Positions 54,801 to 64,000 of a stretch of 64,000 nt of DNA are shown piece by piece. A model generated the notes under the pieces. That model was not told the DNA's origin. It did no database searches and worked only from the letters and a program-made list of their open reading frames with translations. Location of the stretch: assembly GCA_963931865.1 (NCBI GenBank), contig OZ007506.1, forward strand, positions 9,194,855 through 9,258,854. The letters run 5' to 3'. This DNA is from Axinella damicornis (lineage: Eukaryota; Porifera; Demospongiae; Axinellida; Axinellidae). The translations under genes were made by a program, and so were the position numbers. Each line of letters starts with the position of its first letter. The stretch's first letter is position 1.

Positions 54801-57800
54801 TGAATACGAGAGTTGCATGCCCTCTTCCCGTTAGGGTCAATGCACCCTTGGTATCATTAATAATAATTAATATTATGCGCACACATGCAAACATACACAC
54901 ACAGAGACTTGTGTCAAAGAAGAAGCAGTTCTATCGGATGAAGGTCCACCACACACAACAGCTAGCCAAACAGCAGTGCCACTCCCTAAAACATAAGCAA
55001 GCTGTTGCCATGGAGACTACCTACTCCAGAATGAGAGTGCTGTACCAACAGCTCAAAAGAGTAAGTTGGACAGAGAATGTAAATTTTGTGGTGGTGAGTG
55101 TGAATTGGCTGATAGGGGAGAATCCTTCATGCAAATTAGAATGGAAGTCGGACTAGCTCTTTTCAATTTTGACGGGCAACGTACTCCTGGTAGCCGGTGC
55201 AACCCCGGTTGCGACTCACCGTAGTGCAAGCCAAGGCAAGCTAAGTATTGCAATTTGTTCCAGTTAATGCACATGCCCACGTGGCAACCACGCTCAGTCG
55301 ATCGAGTCGGCAATGGCGGCCAAAGGGAAGACAAGAAATTATTACAGCACTCACAACTTTGCCAGCACGGTGAGTTTCAGCATGTAGGCGTCAGTGAATG
55401 ACAGCGATCACGACCGTGTTGTCAGAATCCTCATGCTCCTTTCCTAAGAGCTGTACTGGCAGCAAAAGTCGAAGAGAATGCTGGAGTAGCGGCTGACGGC
55501 AAGACAAAAGCGGTTGTATCTCCAGCACCAAGATGAATTTCAGCACATAGATTGTACTCTTGGGTCACTGCATGATAGCGATCACGACAGTGTAGTCAGA
55601 ATCTTTGTAGGCCATTCCGAAGTAGTCAAATGTTAATTATTGTTTACATTAGTAGATTACGCAGCACAATTTTCCCCCTACCAGGAGTGTAATGTTGTTG
55701 GAGTTGGGAAGGAGAAATTGAAAGATTAATTATCAGAGAACGCGGTACCGTTCTCTATTTAGGGATGGCCAAGGAAATTTTGAATTTACCATATTGATGC
55801 ACTAGCATGAAAACGGCCATAGAAGCTACAAACCCCCAACCAAACTACTGCCTAGCAGTTCTTACAGCTAAGAAACAAGGAGAAATGCCATTAACCAGAC
55901 CAAGAGTGCATCAACCTACTTATGCGCTCTTGACCAAACTCAGTCCCATCCCATCCCTAAATTCTGCATGTTAAAGTAGGATGGGACTGAGCCGGCTTGT
56001 TTCTTAGCTTTTTGACTAGGCCATCACCAAATCCATTATAATTTTACATAGAAAATTTTTGGCCTCTAGTGTTATGGACACTTCAGTGCACCACCCACAA
56101 ACTTTTGCTGCGGAGGTGACACTTTGCAATCCTCTTTGCATTAGTTTCAAGGGGCAACCGCACTCCTGGTAGCCGCAGTTAAACAGTAGCACAAGCTAAG
56201 TGTGACAGTTCGTTCCAATTATCACACATCACGTGAGTACCATGATGATAGCTATATATTACACTCCTGGTAGGGGAAAAATTGTGCCGCGTAATTACAC
56301 TCCTGGTATAGGAAAAATTGTGCCGCGTAATGTAATATAATTAATTAATGTAAATAACTCATTCGAGTGATAGGAATGGCGTACAGAGATTCTGACTACA
56401 CCTTCATGATCCCTATCATGCACTGTCCCAACCGTACAATTTTGGTGCTGAAACTCACCTTGGTGGTGGGAGATTCAAGCACTTTTGTTGTGCCGTCAGA
56501 CGCCATTGCTCGATCGCTCTCTTCGACGTTGGTTGCCAGTACCAGGGGGGGGTAGGACAAGATCACGTGCACTGTCATTTAGTATGACGTAATGCAAAGT
56601 CGTTCTGCTGCTTTTCTCCGTGGAAGGCTGCATTGCGTTTTCAATGCATCCTGAAGAGTAATCTCCGTGCAAAGACTGTGACCGAACTGGGTATAAGCCA
56701 CTACACACTGCTACGTGCCTGTACTGAGCCGTTATGTAAGTGACCATGCAGACTCACCGAGAATATCAGCGAATGCAGACTTGTCGACCGCACTCAAGTG
56801 TTTAGCATCAGGTAGGAAGTCAATAAAGCGATCGAACCCCAGCGATAAGTCAGCGCTAGAGCTGTTACTAGTCTGCTAGTTCCGCATACTACTTGTATAT
56901 TATTGTGCACTATACCTATGGAATGTTAATTGTACCACGTGCGCACAGACCTTGTCCCACCCCCCTGTGCCAGTACAGTCTTACGAAGGCCCCACAAAGA
57001 TCCTGACCACACAGCCGTAATCGCTGTCGTTCACTGACGCTCACATGCCGAAACACACCGTGCTGGCGAAGTTGTGAGAGCTGTAATGTCTTCCCTTTGG
57101 ACGCCATTGCCGATTCAATCGACCGAACGTGGTCCTCACGTATCATGTGCGTTAATTGGAATGAGCGCAACGCGTAGCTTGCGTGACCAGCGTGTTGCAA
57201 CCGGTTGCATCGCGGCTACCAGGAGTGCGGTTGCCCCTCGATAATATAATTAATTAATGTTTGAGTACTTATGATTGGCCTACAGAGATTCTGACTACAC
57301 CACCGTGATCGCTATCATGTACTGACCTGAATGTTAAAAGTTGGTGCTGAAACTCACCTTGGTGGTGGAGATATATGAACGCTTTTGTCTCACCGTTGGC
57401 CGCCATTGCTCGAGCCCTCCATCGACTTCCAGTGGCAGTACCGTTCGTACTGTGTTCGTAGGAAAGGCACACGAAGATTCTGACCACACGGCCGTGATCG
57501 CTGTCGTTCACTGACGCTTACATGCCGAAACTCACCGTGCTGGCGAAGTTGTGAGTGCTGTAATAATGTCTTGTCTTCCTTTAAGTCGCCATTGCTCGCG
57601 ATCGACTGAGCGTGGTTGCCACGTGGCATGTGCGTTAATTGGAACGTATTGCAATTCTAAGCTTGCGTTATGGCAAGTCGCAACCGGGGTTGCAACGCAG
57701 CTACTTCATGAATGGTACTTGAGAGCACTCTAAATAATTTCTGATCTCCCCTATATATAGCTATCATGGTACTCACGTGATGTGTGATAATTGGAACGAA

Positions 57801-60221
57801 CTGTCACACTTAGCTTGTGCTACCGTTTAACCGTGGCTACCAGGAGTGTGGTTGTCCCTTGTAGAGAAGATCAGAAATGATTTAGTGCTCTTGGTGAGTT
57901 TGGCATGTAAGTGTCAGTGAACGACAGCGATCACGGCCGTGTGGTCAGAATCTTTGTGTGCCTTTCCTAAGAACGGTACTGCCAACGGAAGTCGATGGAG
58001 CGCTCGAGCAATGGCGACCAACGATGAGACAAAAGCACTCATATCTCCACCACCAAGGTGAGTTTCAGCACCAACTTTTATCATTCAGGTCAGTGCATGA
58101 TAGCGATCACAGCGGTGTAGTCAGAATCTCTGTAGGCCAAGCCTAAGTACTCAAACATTAATTAATTATTTATTTACGTGGCACAATTTTCCCCCTACCA
58201 GGAGTGTAACCTTCGCACAAAATGTGAAGTCATGGCCAATCATAAGTGCATGCACAACCAAATTTCCTTGTACCTAAGATTACGGAGTTACACAAGTCAA
58301 GAATACTAGCCAAAAATGCCGAAAGACTATACAGCCGTAGAGTACTGATTCATGAGTTTGGAAAACTGCTGGTTCTATTCAGCTGCAGTGTGGTGCTGGG
58401 TCATTGGGACAAGGAGTGGGTCAAAAGTCGGAAACCCTCACTGAGAGGATAGCAACACTGGCGAAGCACTTGGATCAGTGAGTCAGTACTAATTTTTTGC
58501 CAGTAACTTTGCTGCTTTATATCTCAGGAACTATAACAGATATTAACCTGAAACGAGTTGCATTCCAACATTACAACACCACATGAAAAAAGTATGAACT
58601 CCTGGAACGGGAAAGTGTAATGCCCCAGGGTTTTTGGACCTAGGCAATTAGACTCACTGTCAAGCACTTTTGTGTGAAATTACTGAGAGGCAGACGGGAT
58701 CCCAACCCTCAAGAACTCTCTGGCACTACTATGCAGTATTTGCTAGGTTGTGATGGAGAGATATTCGGTGATCTGTGTATATTTTAGGCTATCTGCACAA
58801 AAACTTACCAGATCATCCAAGAAGAACATGCTCTAGGCATGCATAATCTTCGTTTCATGCCCAAATTTCATGTCCATGCCTGCCCTGCAAAATATACCAG
58901 GCTACCTGTGCAAGAAGTCAAAACACATCACTCCATAAAATTTGACACAAAGTATAAAGCCTCATTAGTCTGTGGTTAATTGAGTTTGTATCCACTATGA
59001 ATAATGTTTTGTCGTTGTTTTATGTAAACAACCTGACAGCTACGTAGCTGCCTCCATCCTTGATCAAGTTTCTCTGGAATGCCAATTACATGTACCTGTG
59101 AACCAGTGAAGTGCCAGCTAGAGTTGAGGACGAGTTCTGTATATACCCTTGGAGGCATCCAGGTTAGACTAGTTTAGCTCGAGTGTAGGCTATTAGATGC
59201 TCTCCACCGAGCTGATTGCACGCAAGTGGCTCGGTTTACAACCACGAGAGTCGTGATAAAATTGGAACGAATCACTTCAGTGAGATCTGATTGGTCAGTT
59301 GAAACGCAATCAAGTGCAATGTTTGCTAGACCCTCTCCGCCCTCCGCGCGCATACTAGACCGGCCGGGTGGAGAGGGGCTAGCGGCTAGACTGCCTCCAT
59401 CCTAACCTTATATGCATGTAGCTACATGTAGGTACCTCCATACTATCACACACTCATCCATCCACGGCCATGCACACATCCACACACAAACACACACCAA
59501 CACATATACATACATACGCACGTGTATACACACACACAACACACATGCCCACACACACACACACACGCACTCACACACACCACACATGCCCACACACACA
59601 CACACACGCACTCACACACACCACACACACACACACACCCAAACAATGTGTCAGACCACTTCCGGAAATGATTGGACATGGTCTAGACTAGCTGACACCA
59701 ATTTTCCATTTATCGCCCACCATTTACTTGAAGTGAATTCTGCGATAAACTAGTTGATGGTGACTACCATGTACATGCTGCTCAATCCAGAGAGCATGCA
59801 ATGAAAGCATACCTCACGACCAGCTCCTTTTCTGCCCTCGTTTGCACACATGAGGCATGTACTCCATGCATCTTGAAAATCACAGAAGAGCCATGAGGCC
59901 CCTGTCCTGTTTGTCGGTGTCACACTTCAGCGATGTCAACATCTGGTCTTGCTGATCAATGTTCCGCACGCGGCCATATCTTGAACGGCAACTTTATATG
60001 TAGCCTAATTTGCATTGTACGGTGCTGTACTACGACTAGAGCTCATGCTAGCCTAGAGACTCCGATGCCCGAGCAACAGTAGTACCATGCAGTACACTTT
60101 CGACTGGCCATTTTGTCAGACTGCGACACCGCATACATGGTCCGTCACGTGCCGTTTTCGTTTGGATTTTGTCCATTGACCAACCGTTATATTTGTCTCT
60201 GCGCCCATAACAACACACACA

Positions 60222-60302
<81 letters not shown>

Positions 60303-61774
60303 AACACCAGCGCACACATGCTCACACACACACCACACACACCCACACCAACACACATATACCGTAGATCCGGAAATTTTAGGGTTAAATATATTTCGCC
60401 TTTTAATTTTTCGTGTTTTATTTTCGTCGCTCGAGCACACCGACGAAAATTAAACCACGCGAAAATTTTGTTCACGCGTACACGTGCACGTTCCCGTGAC
60501 CGGATACCATGTCGCGCCATTGGAGAGGAGCTGCATGGAGCGTCGGATCAGCGGGAGCGAGGGAATGCAGCAGACACCCTTGCCGTATCACTGATAGAGA
60601 GGGAACTGTCATCGGCTACTTACCTCGAAAGATTTCACCTGTCTGTTTTGGTCCACGGTTCCAACTGCCTTCAGAAGTTCGCTTCCGCGATCGCCCGCTG
60701 GGCTGGTATAGAAGAGCTCAGCGATCTTCCATGATCGGGAACACCATCGACAGGTTTCTGGTAGCGCAGCAGAGCCATACTTGTACTTCGATTCTCGAAA
60801 ACTCACACGTTTAGCTAGTAGAGTCACGTGAGTAGAGTCATAATTTATTCGACGTTGAAAATATTTCGTGTTTTTATTTTTCGTCGTAATGCTGTATCGA
60901 CGAAAATTAATTACGGCGAAAATTTTCCGATCTACGGTACACACATCACACACGCATGCCCAACGCACACATTCACAAACACATCTACACACACCCACTC
61001 ATGTACAGGATGAAGCAGAGTTGCTGTGAGGCATGTCTTGCAGTTGAATCTGAGGCTGAGTGTCAGTGTGAACGCTGGATGGCAGAGCTGGAGTCGGGTG
61101 GCAATGTGAAGTTCATCACTGGAGACCCCTCCCTCCCCTGGTATAAGTCGTGTGCCGACCTCACCAACTCACGATTCTCTGTTGCTGATGTGGAGGTGTG
61201 TGTGTGTGTGTGTGCATGCAGAGGTCGAAATGAGCGGTTAAATGTCCTAGCTAGCACTTTATTGCTAGGTCATGCCTGTTACCAAAAATAAATCATGAGA
61301 GCTGAAAGTGTGTTCTCCAACAGATCCATAATGATGCATGTTGGTTGTATTATACAAATGTATGTGTTGGAGAAAAATAATCACTATAGCTATAGACCTC
61401 ATGCATAAAGAGAAAAAGAAGAAATTTGCTGATTTGAACCCGGTACAGTCACATTGGTCATGCACTATAGTGTTCATGCATGTGGATTGGTCACGCCTAC
61501 CGAACAAATGCGTTTATGTTAAATGTACGGAAATTGAGCGATGTTGTTTCGACCTCTATGTGTGGTAATAGTGTGTTCGTGAGGGTTAATGTTTATGTGT
61601 GCGTGTGTGCGTGCGTGCATGCATGTTGTGTGTGTGTGAAGGGAAGTGATTGTACAGAGCTGTAGCTTGTGTGTGTGTGTGTGAAATGTAATTCTCTTCC
61701 TCGTAGGGTCTAGGTATTTCTGGCATCCAAGTAAAAGGTGCTGTGAGGGTGGAGAATCGACTGCTACATCACAG
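48893..61774 (+). CDS. LRRC9: LRRC9, leucine-rich repeat protein, 5' part (partial)
   Basis: Exons seen: 48893-49000, 51351-51572, 51708-51848, 52708-52842, 53843-54025, 54905-55060, then 61009-61195 and 61707-61774. The first six join in phase 0. Matches to human LRRC9: TINGVNYD and [13 protein letters not shown], then LRR units [53 protein letters not shown] and [11 protein letters not shown], then [20 protein letters not shown], a basic coiled-coil-like exon, and later LESGGNVKF and [18 protein letters not shown]. Exon 6 ends in phase 0 but the 61009 exon needs phase 2, so at least one exon between 55061 and 61008 is missing from my model. The gene runs off the right edge. A second in-frame ATG at 48899 has a better context. 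A link to cilia is inferred from the X-box. Confidence 0.9.
49001..50013. other. LRRC9 intron 1, left part
   Basis: A family C end (GGGCTTGTGTAAAAGCCGCA) at about 49828-49880 is the only repeat recognised. The rest has no feature I can support. Confidence 0.45.
50014..50770. mobile_element. Family D element between inverted arms
   Basis: The arms AATGTAGCAGAATGTAGGGA (about 50018-50080) and CCCTACATCCTGTTACATTC (about 50742-50761) are inverted. Between them is a complete family D copy (50132-50656) with the array of GAGCAGCAGCTGAAGCGGAC units and the end AGCTGAGCGAGCGAAGC. Downstream DNA to about 51180 matches 14.6-15.65 kb. Confidence 0.65.
51240..51350 (+). repeat. CA-rich minisatellite before LRRC9 exon 2
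   Basis: About four units of CACACACACATGCACGATGT plus A end at the acceptor ACACACAG (51350), so the repeat itself forms the 3' splice site. Confidence 0.85.
52085..52215 (+). repeat. 62-bp tandem duplication
   Basis: The block GGGGCCATGATGGTTGCCAA through TGTTGTACATTAAACA occurs twice without visible divergence, in LRRC9 intron 3. Confidence 0.85.
52482..52707 (+). repeat. Polypyrimidine tract before LRRC9 exon 4
   Basis: About 220 bp of CT-rich sense strand ends at the acceptor CCTCCCCAG (52707). Confidence 0.85.
52873..53162. mobile_element. Family F MITE, copy 2
   Basis: The 290-bp element has ends CCGTAGTCGCGCGTTATTAG and GATAACGCGCGACTACGG and TA duplications at 52871-52872 and 53163-53164. 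It has the same orientation as copy 1 at 7734-8014. Confidence 0.85.
53210..53775 (+). repeat. Diverged tandem duplication, about 280-bp unit
   Basis: Two direct copies (about 53210-53505 and 53506-53775) share GGTGGGCTAGTGCAACAGCT, GGCTGCTTTGTAGGTGGCTA and ATAGACGTACACC with many differences. In LRRC9 intron 4. Confidence 0.75.
54026..54215 (+). repeat. Purine tract after LRRC9 exon 5
   Basis: GA-rich sense strand begins directly at the donor GTGAGAAGGGAAGAG and continues for about 180 bp. Confidence 0.85.
55170..55695 (+). mobile_element. Family A element in LRRC9
   Basis: Forward copy with both donor-like modules (CAGCACGGTGAGTTTCAGCA and a changed CAAGATGAATTTCAGCAC) and the right end TACGCAGCACAATTTTCCCC with CCAGGAGTGTAAT. 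Confidence 0.7.
55901..55932. mobile_element. 32-bp micro-insertion
   Basis: CAAGAGTGCAT, CAAC and CTACTTATGCGCTCTTG: the two ends of the element at 16032-16673 joined with four bases between. ACCAGAC and ACCAAAC flank it as a 7-bp duplication with one mismatch. Confidence 0.65.
56140..57250. mobile_element. Family A copies with a nested 425-bp element
   Basis: A forward family A left end is at about 56145-56260. A reverse copy from 56260 to 57240 is split by the element at 56543-56967. Ends such as ACTCCTGGTAGGGGAAAAAT and CTACCAGGAGTGCGGTTGCC mark the boundaries. Confidence 0.65.
56543..56967. mobile_element. CAGGGGGG-ended TIR element with 9-bp duplication
   Basis: The ends CAGGGGGGGGTAGGACAAG and CTTGTCCCACCCCCCTG are inverted. 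TGCCAGTAC is duplicated exactly at 56534-56542 and 56968-56976, inside a family A copy. Confidence 0.85.
57251..58215. mobile_element. Reverse and forward family A copies
   Basis: A reverse copy at about 57251-57860 and a forward partial copy at about 57880-58210 lie almost tail to tail. Both have the doubled GCGATCACGGC module. Confidence 0.65.
58216..59040. other. LRRC9 intron sequence with an unrecognised 68-codon frame
   Basis: The frame at 58246-58452 (with [17 protein letters not shown]) has some protein-like composition but no family match and no splice or start context. It may be a retroelement scrap. Confidence 0.3.
59060..59393. mobile_element. Single-ended relative of 45491-45962 with 9-bp duplication
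   Basis: The right end GGGGCTAGCGGCTAGACTG and interior match the element at 45.5 kb, but the left inverted end is missing and the copy starts TTGATCAAGTTTCTCTGG. CCTCCATCC is still duplicated exactly at 59051-59059 and 59394-59402. Confidence 0.75.
59460..59642 (+). repeat. CA-rich repeat with a 43-bp tandem
   Basis: ACACATGCCCACACACACAC-type block twice (about 59540-59625) within CA-rich DNA. Confidence 0.8.
60211..60300 (+). repeat. (CA)n microsatellite
   Basis: Over 35 nearly perfect CA units. Confidence 0.95.
60362..60937. mobile_element. Family G MITE with CCGTAGATC ends, copy 1
   Basis: The 576-bp element has ends CCGTAGATCCGGAAATTTT and AAAATTTTCCGATCTACGG and TA duplications at 60360-60361 and 60938-60939. 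Subterminal AATATTTCG and CGACGAAAATTAA repeats are mirrored. The interior reads as protein-like in two frames (see findings). Confidence 0.85.
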
Positions 61775-61876
61775 GTAAGATTTTCACCTCATTGCAATTG
61801 GAGAGAAGTTAGCCTCATCCCCATGCAGGCCCTCAATCTTGACAGCTTTAGCATGTGGTCAAGAAAGTAGAGCAGA

Positions 61877-62080
61877 TTATGGCCTTGGGATGAGGGTGGA
61901 ACAAGATAGGGCCTTGGGTTGACGGTGGAGCAGGATACACATGTAGTGGCTGGGGATGAGGGTGGAGCAGGGTAGGGCCTGGAAACTAGCTAGGGTGGAG
62001 CAGGATAGGGCCAGGGGACGAGGGCGGAGCAAGAGAGGGCCTGCAAGGGGACAAGAGAACAGTGGAGCAGGAGGAGAGCT
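61877..62080 (+). repeat. About 30-bp minisatellite
   Basis: Six or more degenerate units of GGATGAGGGTGGAGCAGGAT plus AGGGCCTGG, just downstream of the last LRRC9 exon seen. Confidence 0.75.
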
Positions 62081-62568
62081 TATAGTACAGTCAAATATTA
62101 GACACAAATTGTCTGCAAATTTCCTGGTGCAGTGTTTGCGGCAATGGTGGGTGCATTGTATACACCCAGTATTGGTCCTTGCATACCAGGAACTCATTGT
62201 CAAGTTAAGTTGGGATGATCGTGCTTTCGGTTAGTGACTGAATTAGGCGAAGTTGAGTCTAACAATGGCAGTATAAAGCTTGTGCCTAATGACAAAAGAA
62301 TTTCTGTACATGTGCATGTATGCATTCTTGATAAGCTATAGAGAATGCTGAATGCTGCCTTGCATATGCATGCAGTGTCAAAAAGCATGGCAGCAGTTTC
62401 CTCCAGCTGGCTATTTAGGTCAATACGTTCCCCCACCACCTCTTACCTATCATCAACCAGGGATAGCAAGATTTGATCACCCACCAACTTTTCTAGCTCG
62501 GGTTTCACCTATGCTAGTCACTAGGCTTGGGTCCGTGGTGTACAAGTACACACAATGAGCCTCATGTA

Positions 62569-63066
62569 CCGTAGATCGGGAAATTTTCGTGTTAAAAATA
62601 TTTCGTGTGTAAATTTTCGTGGCATTAAATTTTCGTAGTACAGCTCATCAACGAAAATTCTTTAACGATCAATGTGTCGGGAATGGAGATGTACGAACGA
62701 GTTGCTGCTATGCCATGGTCTTACCGACCGATTTCAAAGCATTCTGGGCTACGGCCCACATTGCTTCCCAACTTCGCTTGTCGATTCGAGACCTCCTGAT
62801 TCGCAGAGGCAATACCTCACAACGGTACGGAGAGCGACAGAGATCTTTTGGGATCGGGGAGTCCATCTACAGACTTGAAGAATCGCAGAAGGGCCGTAGT
62901 TTTGACAGACAGTGTTCAGATAGTCTACACGTGTGAAGACTGTTGCTGACTGTAGTAATTATTCGTTGCTGTTAATATCTGTTGTGAACAAAATTTTGTG
63001 CAGTAAATTTTTGTGGTCGAGGGCGACTACGAAAATATTTTAACAACGAAAATTTCCCGATCTACT
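62569..63066. mobile_element. Family G MITE, copy 2
   Basis: Left end CCGTAGATCGGGAAATTTTC, right end GAAAATTTCCCGATCTAC followed by TATA (last bases changed). TA precedes it at 62567-62568. The interior differs from copy 1, so the two share ends more than content. Confidence 0.75.
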
Positions 63067-63142
63067 ATAGTTCTGGTCTATAGCAGGCTGGCTGCAGTCA
63101 TCGAAAAGCCCAGATTGTATTAGAATCAGGGGCATATTCCAC

Positions 63143-63178
63143 CATAGATAATAGAACTACGTAGTTCTATTATCTATG
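63143..63178. mobile_element. 36-bp perfect palindrome with 7-bp duplication
   Basis: The arms CATAGATAATAGAACTAC and GTAGTTCTATTATCTATG have no spacer. ATTCCAC flanks it on both sides (63136-63142 and 63179-63185). Confidence 0.7.
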
Positions 63179-63185
63179 ATTCCAC

Positions 63186-64000
63186 TGAGGCAATAGTGTG
63201 CAAGTGATTAGTACATTTCGATAATTATCGTAAGATGACCGCGTGTATCACGTTTAGTGGCTAGATTATGTGACCATTAAGTGTCGAGAACGATTCATCC
63301 AAACCTGGAAAAGGGTCTTTTTGGCGTTCAATACTCAGCGAGGCCATGGAAAGCCGTCTTGGCGTCTCACCCAGAACCTGGTGCGATTCTGGAGTAGGAA
63401 TAATATGGCTGCTGTGTTAGTACGGGACAACGTGATAACGCTGTCAGCCATACAACAGTCTCAAATATGAACTACCTCTGGTATAAAATCATAGTACATG
63501 ACTATATTCATACACGACTTGCAGTTTTGATCACCCAGACGTTTCTCAGGCTCTCCCCCTTTCTCTCATTTTTTGCTCGCGCGTGGGTGAGCCTGGGAAC
63601 GAGGCTATCACACTCCTCCCTCTCCTAAATAGCTGACTTGGAAAAAGTAAGGTGGCCATCGGGTACGCTGACGGTATCTCCGAGGCGGTGTCTGTACAGG
63701 TACAGGACCCTGTGATGTTGAGGAGATAGTCAAGGGCATGTGATAGAGCTTGAACAAATCTGAGAGTTGGTGCGGTTAACCATGCTTGGCATACTGTAAG
63801 ACACGGCTGAAAATCAGATCGTAACGGGTTGCTGCTCTGAGCTGCATGGCAGTGACAGGAAGTGGCTCAATTTGTCGGATGACAAATATTCAATGTCGGG
63901 GAGGCTCCCATGCTGGGGCAGTGAAACAATAGAGGACGTGGAAGTTGTGTCTGGTGAGGACAATGGTAGCCTAGAGAGGTCAACAGGATTGGCATGATCC
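63186..64000. other. Right edge, no exon recognised
   Basis: A family B-like right end (GAGCCTGGGAACGAGGCTAT) is at about 63589-63608. Short open frames show no family signature. LRRC9 should continue through here as intron. Confidence 0.4.

Noticed and set aside
1..64000. tRNA or rRNA genes
   Set aside because: Scanning by eye for GGTTCGANTCC-type B boxes found only isolated near matches (for example around 9577 and 46147) without A box or cloverleaf. A covariance scan would settle it.

Overview
The window is intron-rich animal nuclear DNA. Five conserved animal genes are split by GT-AG introns, and most of the remaining sequence is small inverted-repeat transposons, foldback elements and simple repeats. 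No bacterial operons, ribosome binding sites, CRISPR arrays, rRNA or convincing tRNA genes are visible. The gene set, the Penelope-like and Ty3/gypsy remnants and the dense MITE load fit an invertebrate; a sponge or another early-branching animal is my guess and is not proven by the sequence.

Layout: 1-6.2 kb is a repeat block holding nested transposons and a Penelope-like remnant. 6.2-9.46 kb (minus) is the 5' half of a KDM1B/LSD2 histone demethylase gene, which should continue off the left edge. A 430 bp divergent promoter separates it from a complete 13-exon MBOAT1/2-type lysophospholipid acyltransferase gene at 9.89-20.10 kb (plus). A complete 12-exon NMD3 gene (60S ribosomal subunit export adaptor) fills 21.31-42.69 kb (minus), convergent with MBOAT. 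Its introns carry a gypsy fragment with an LTR, several foldback elements and long GT and C tracts. 42.7-47.1 kb is a transposon cluster. A GFOD1/2 oxidoreductase is essentially one exon at 47.24-48.44 kb (plus). The 5' part of LRRC9, a leucine-rich-repeat gene, starts at 48.89 kb (plus) behind a perfect RFX X-box and runs past my last exon at 61.77 kb.

The five genes do unrelated jobs: chromatin, phospholipid remodelling, ribosome export, a putative oxidoreductase and a probable cilium-associated LRR protein. They do not form a pathway. Three of them (KDM1B, MBOAT1, GFOD1) have human counterparts on chromosome arm 6p, which suggests old synteny.

The most unusual content is in the repeats. 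At least eleven inverted-repeat elements from unrelated-looking families have exact 9-bp target duplications. Three palindromic insertions are only 20, 32 and 36 bp long. Four families share the terminus CCGTAG at TA sites. Long polypyrimidine and polypurine tracts also sit at intron ends with the same polarity relative to the host gene each time.
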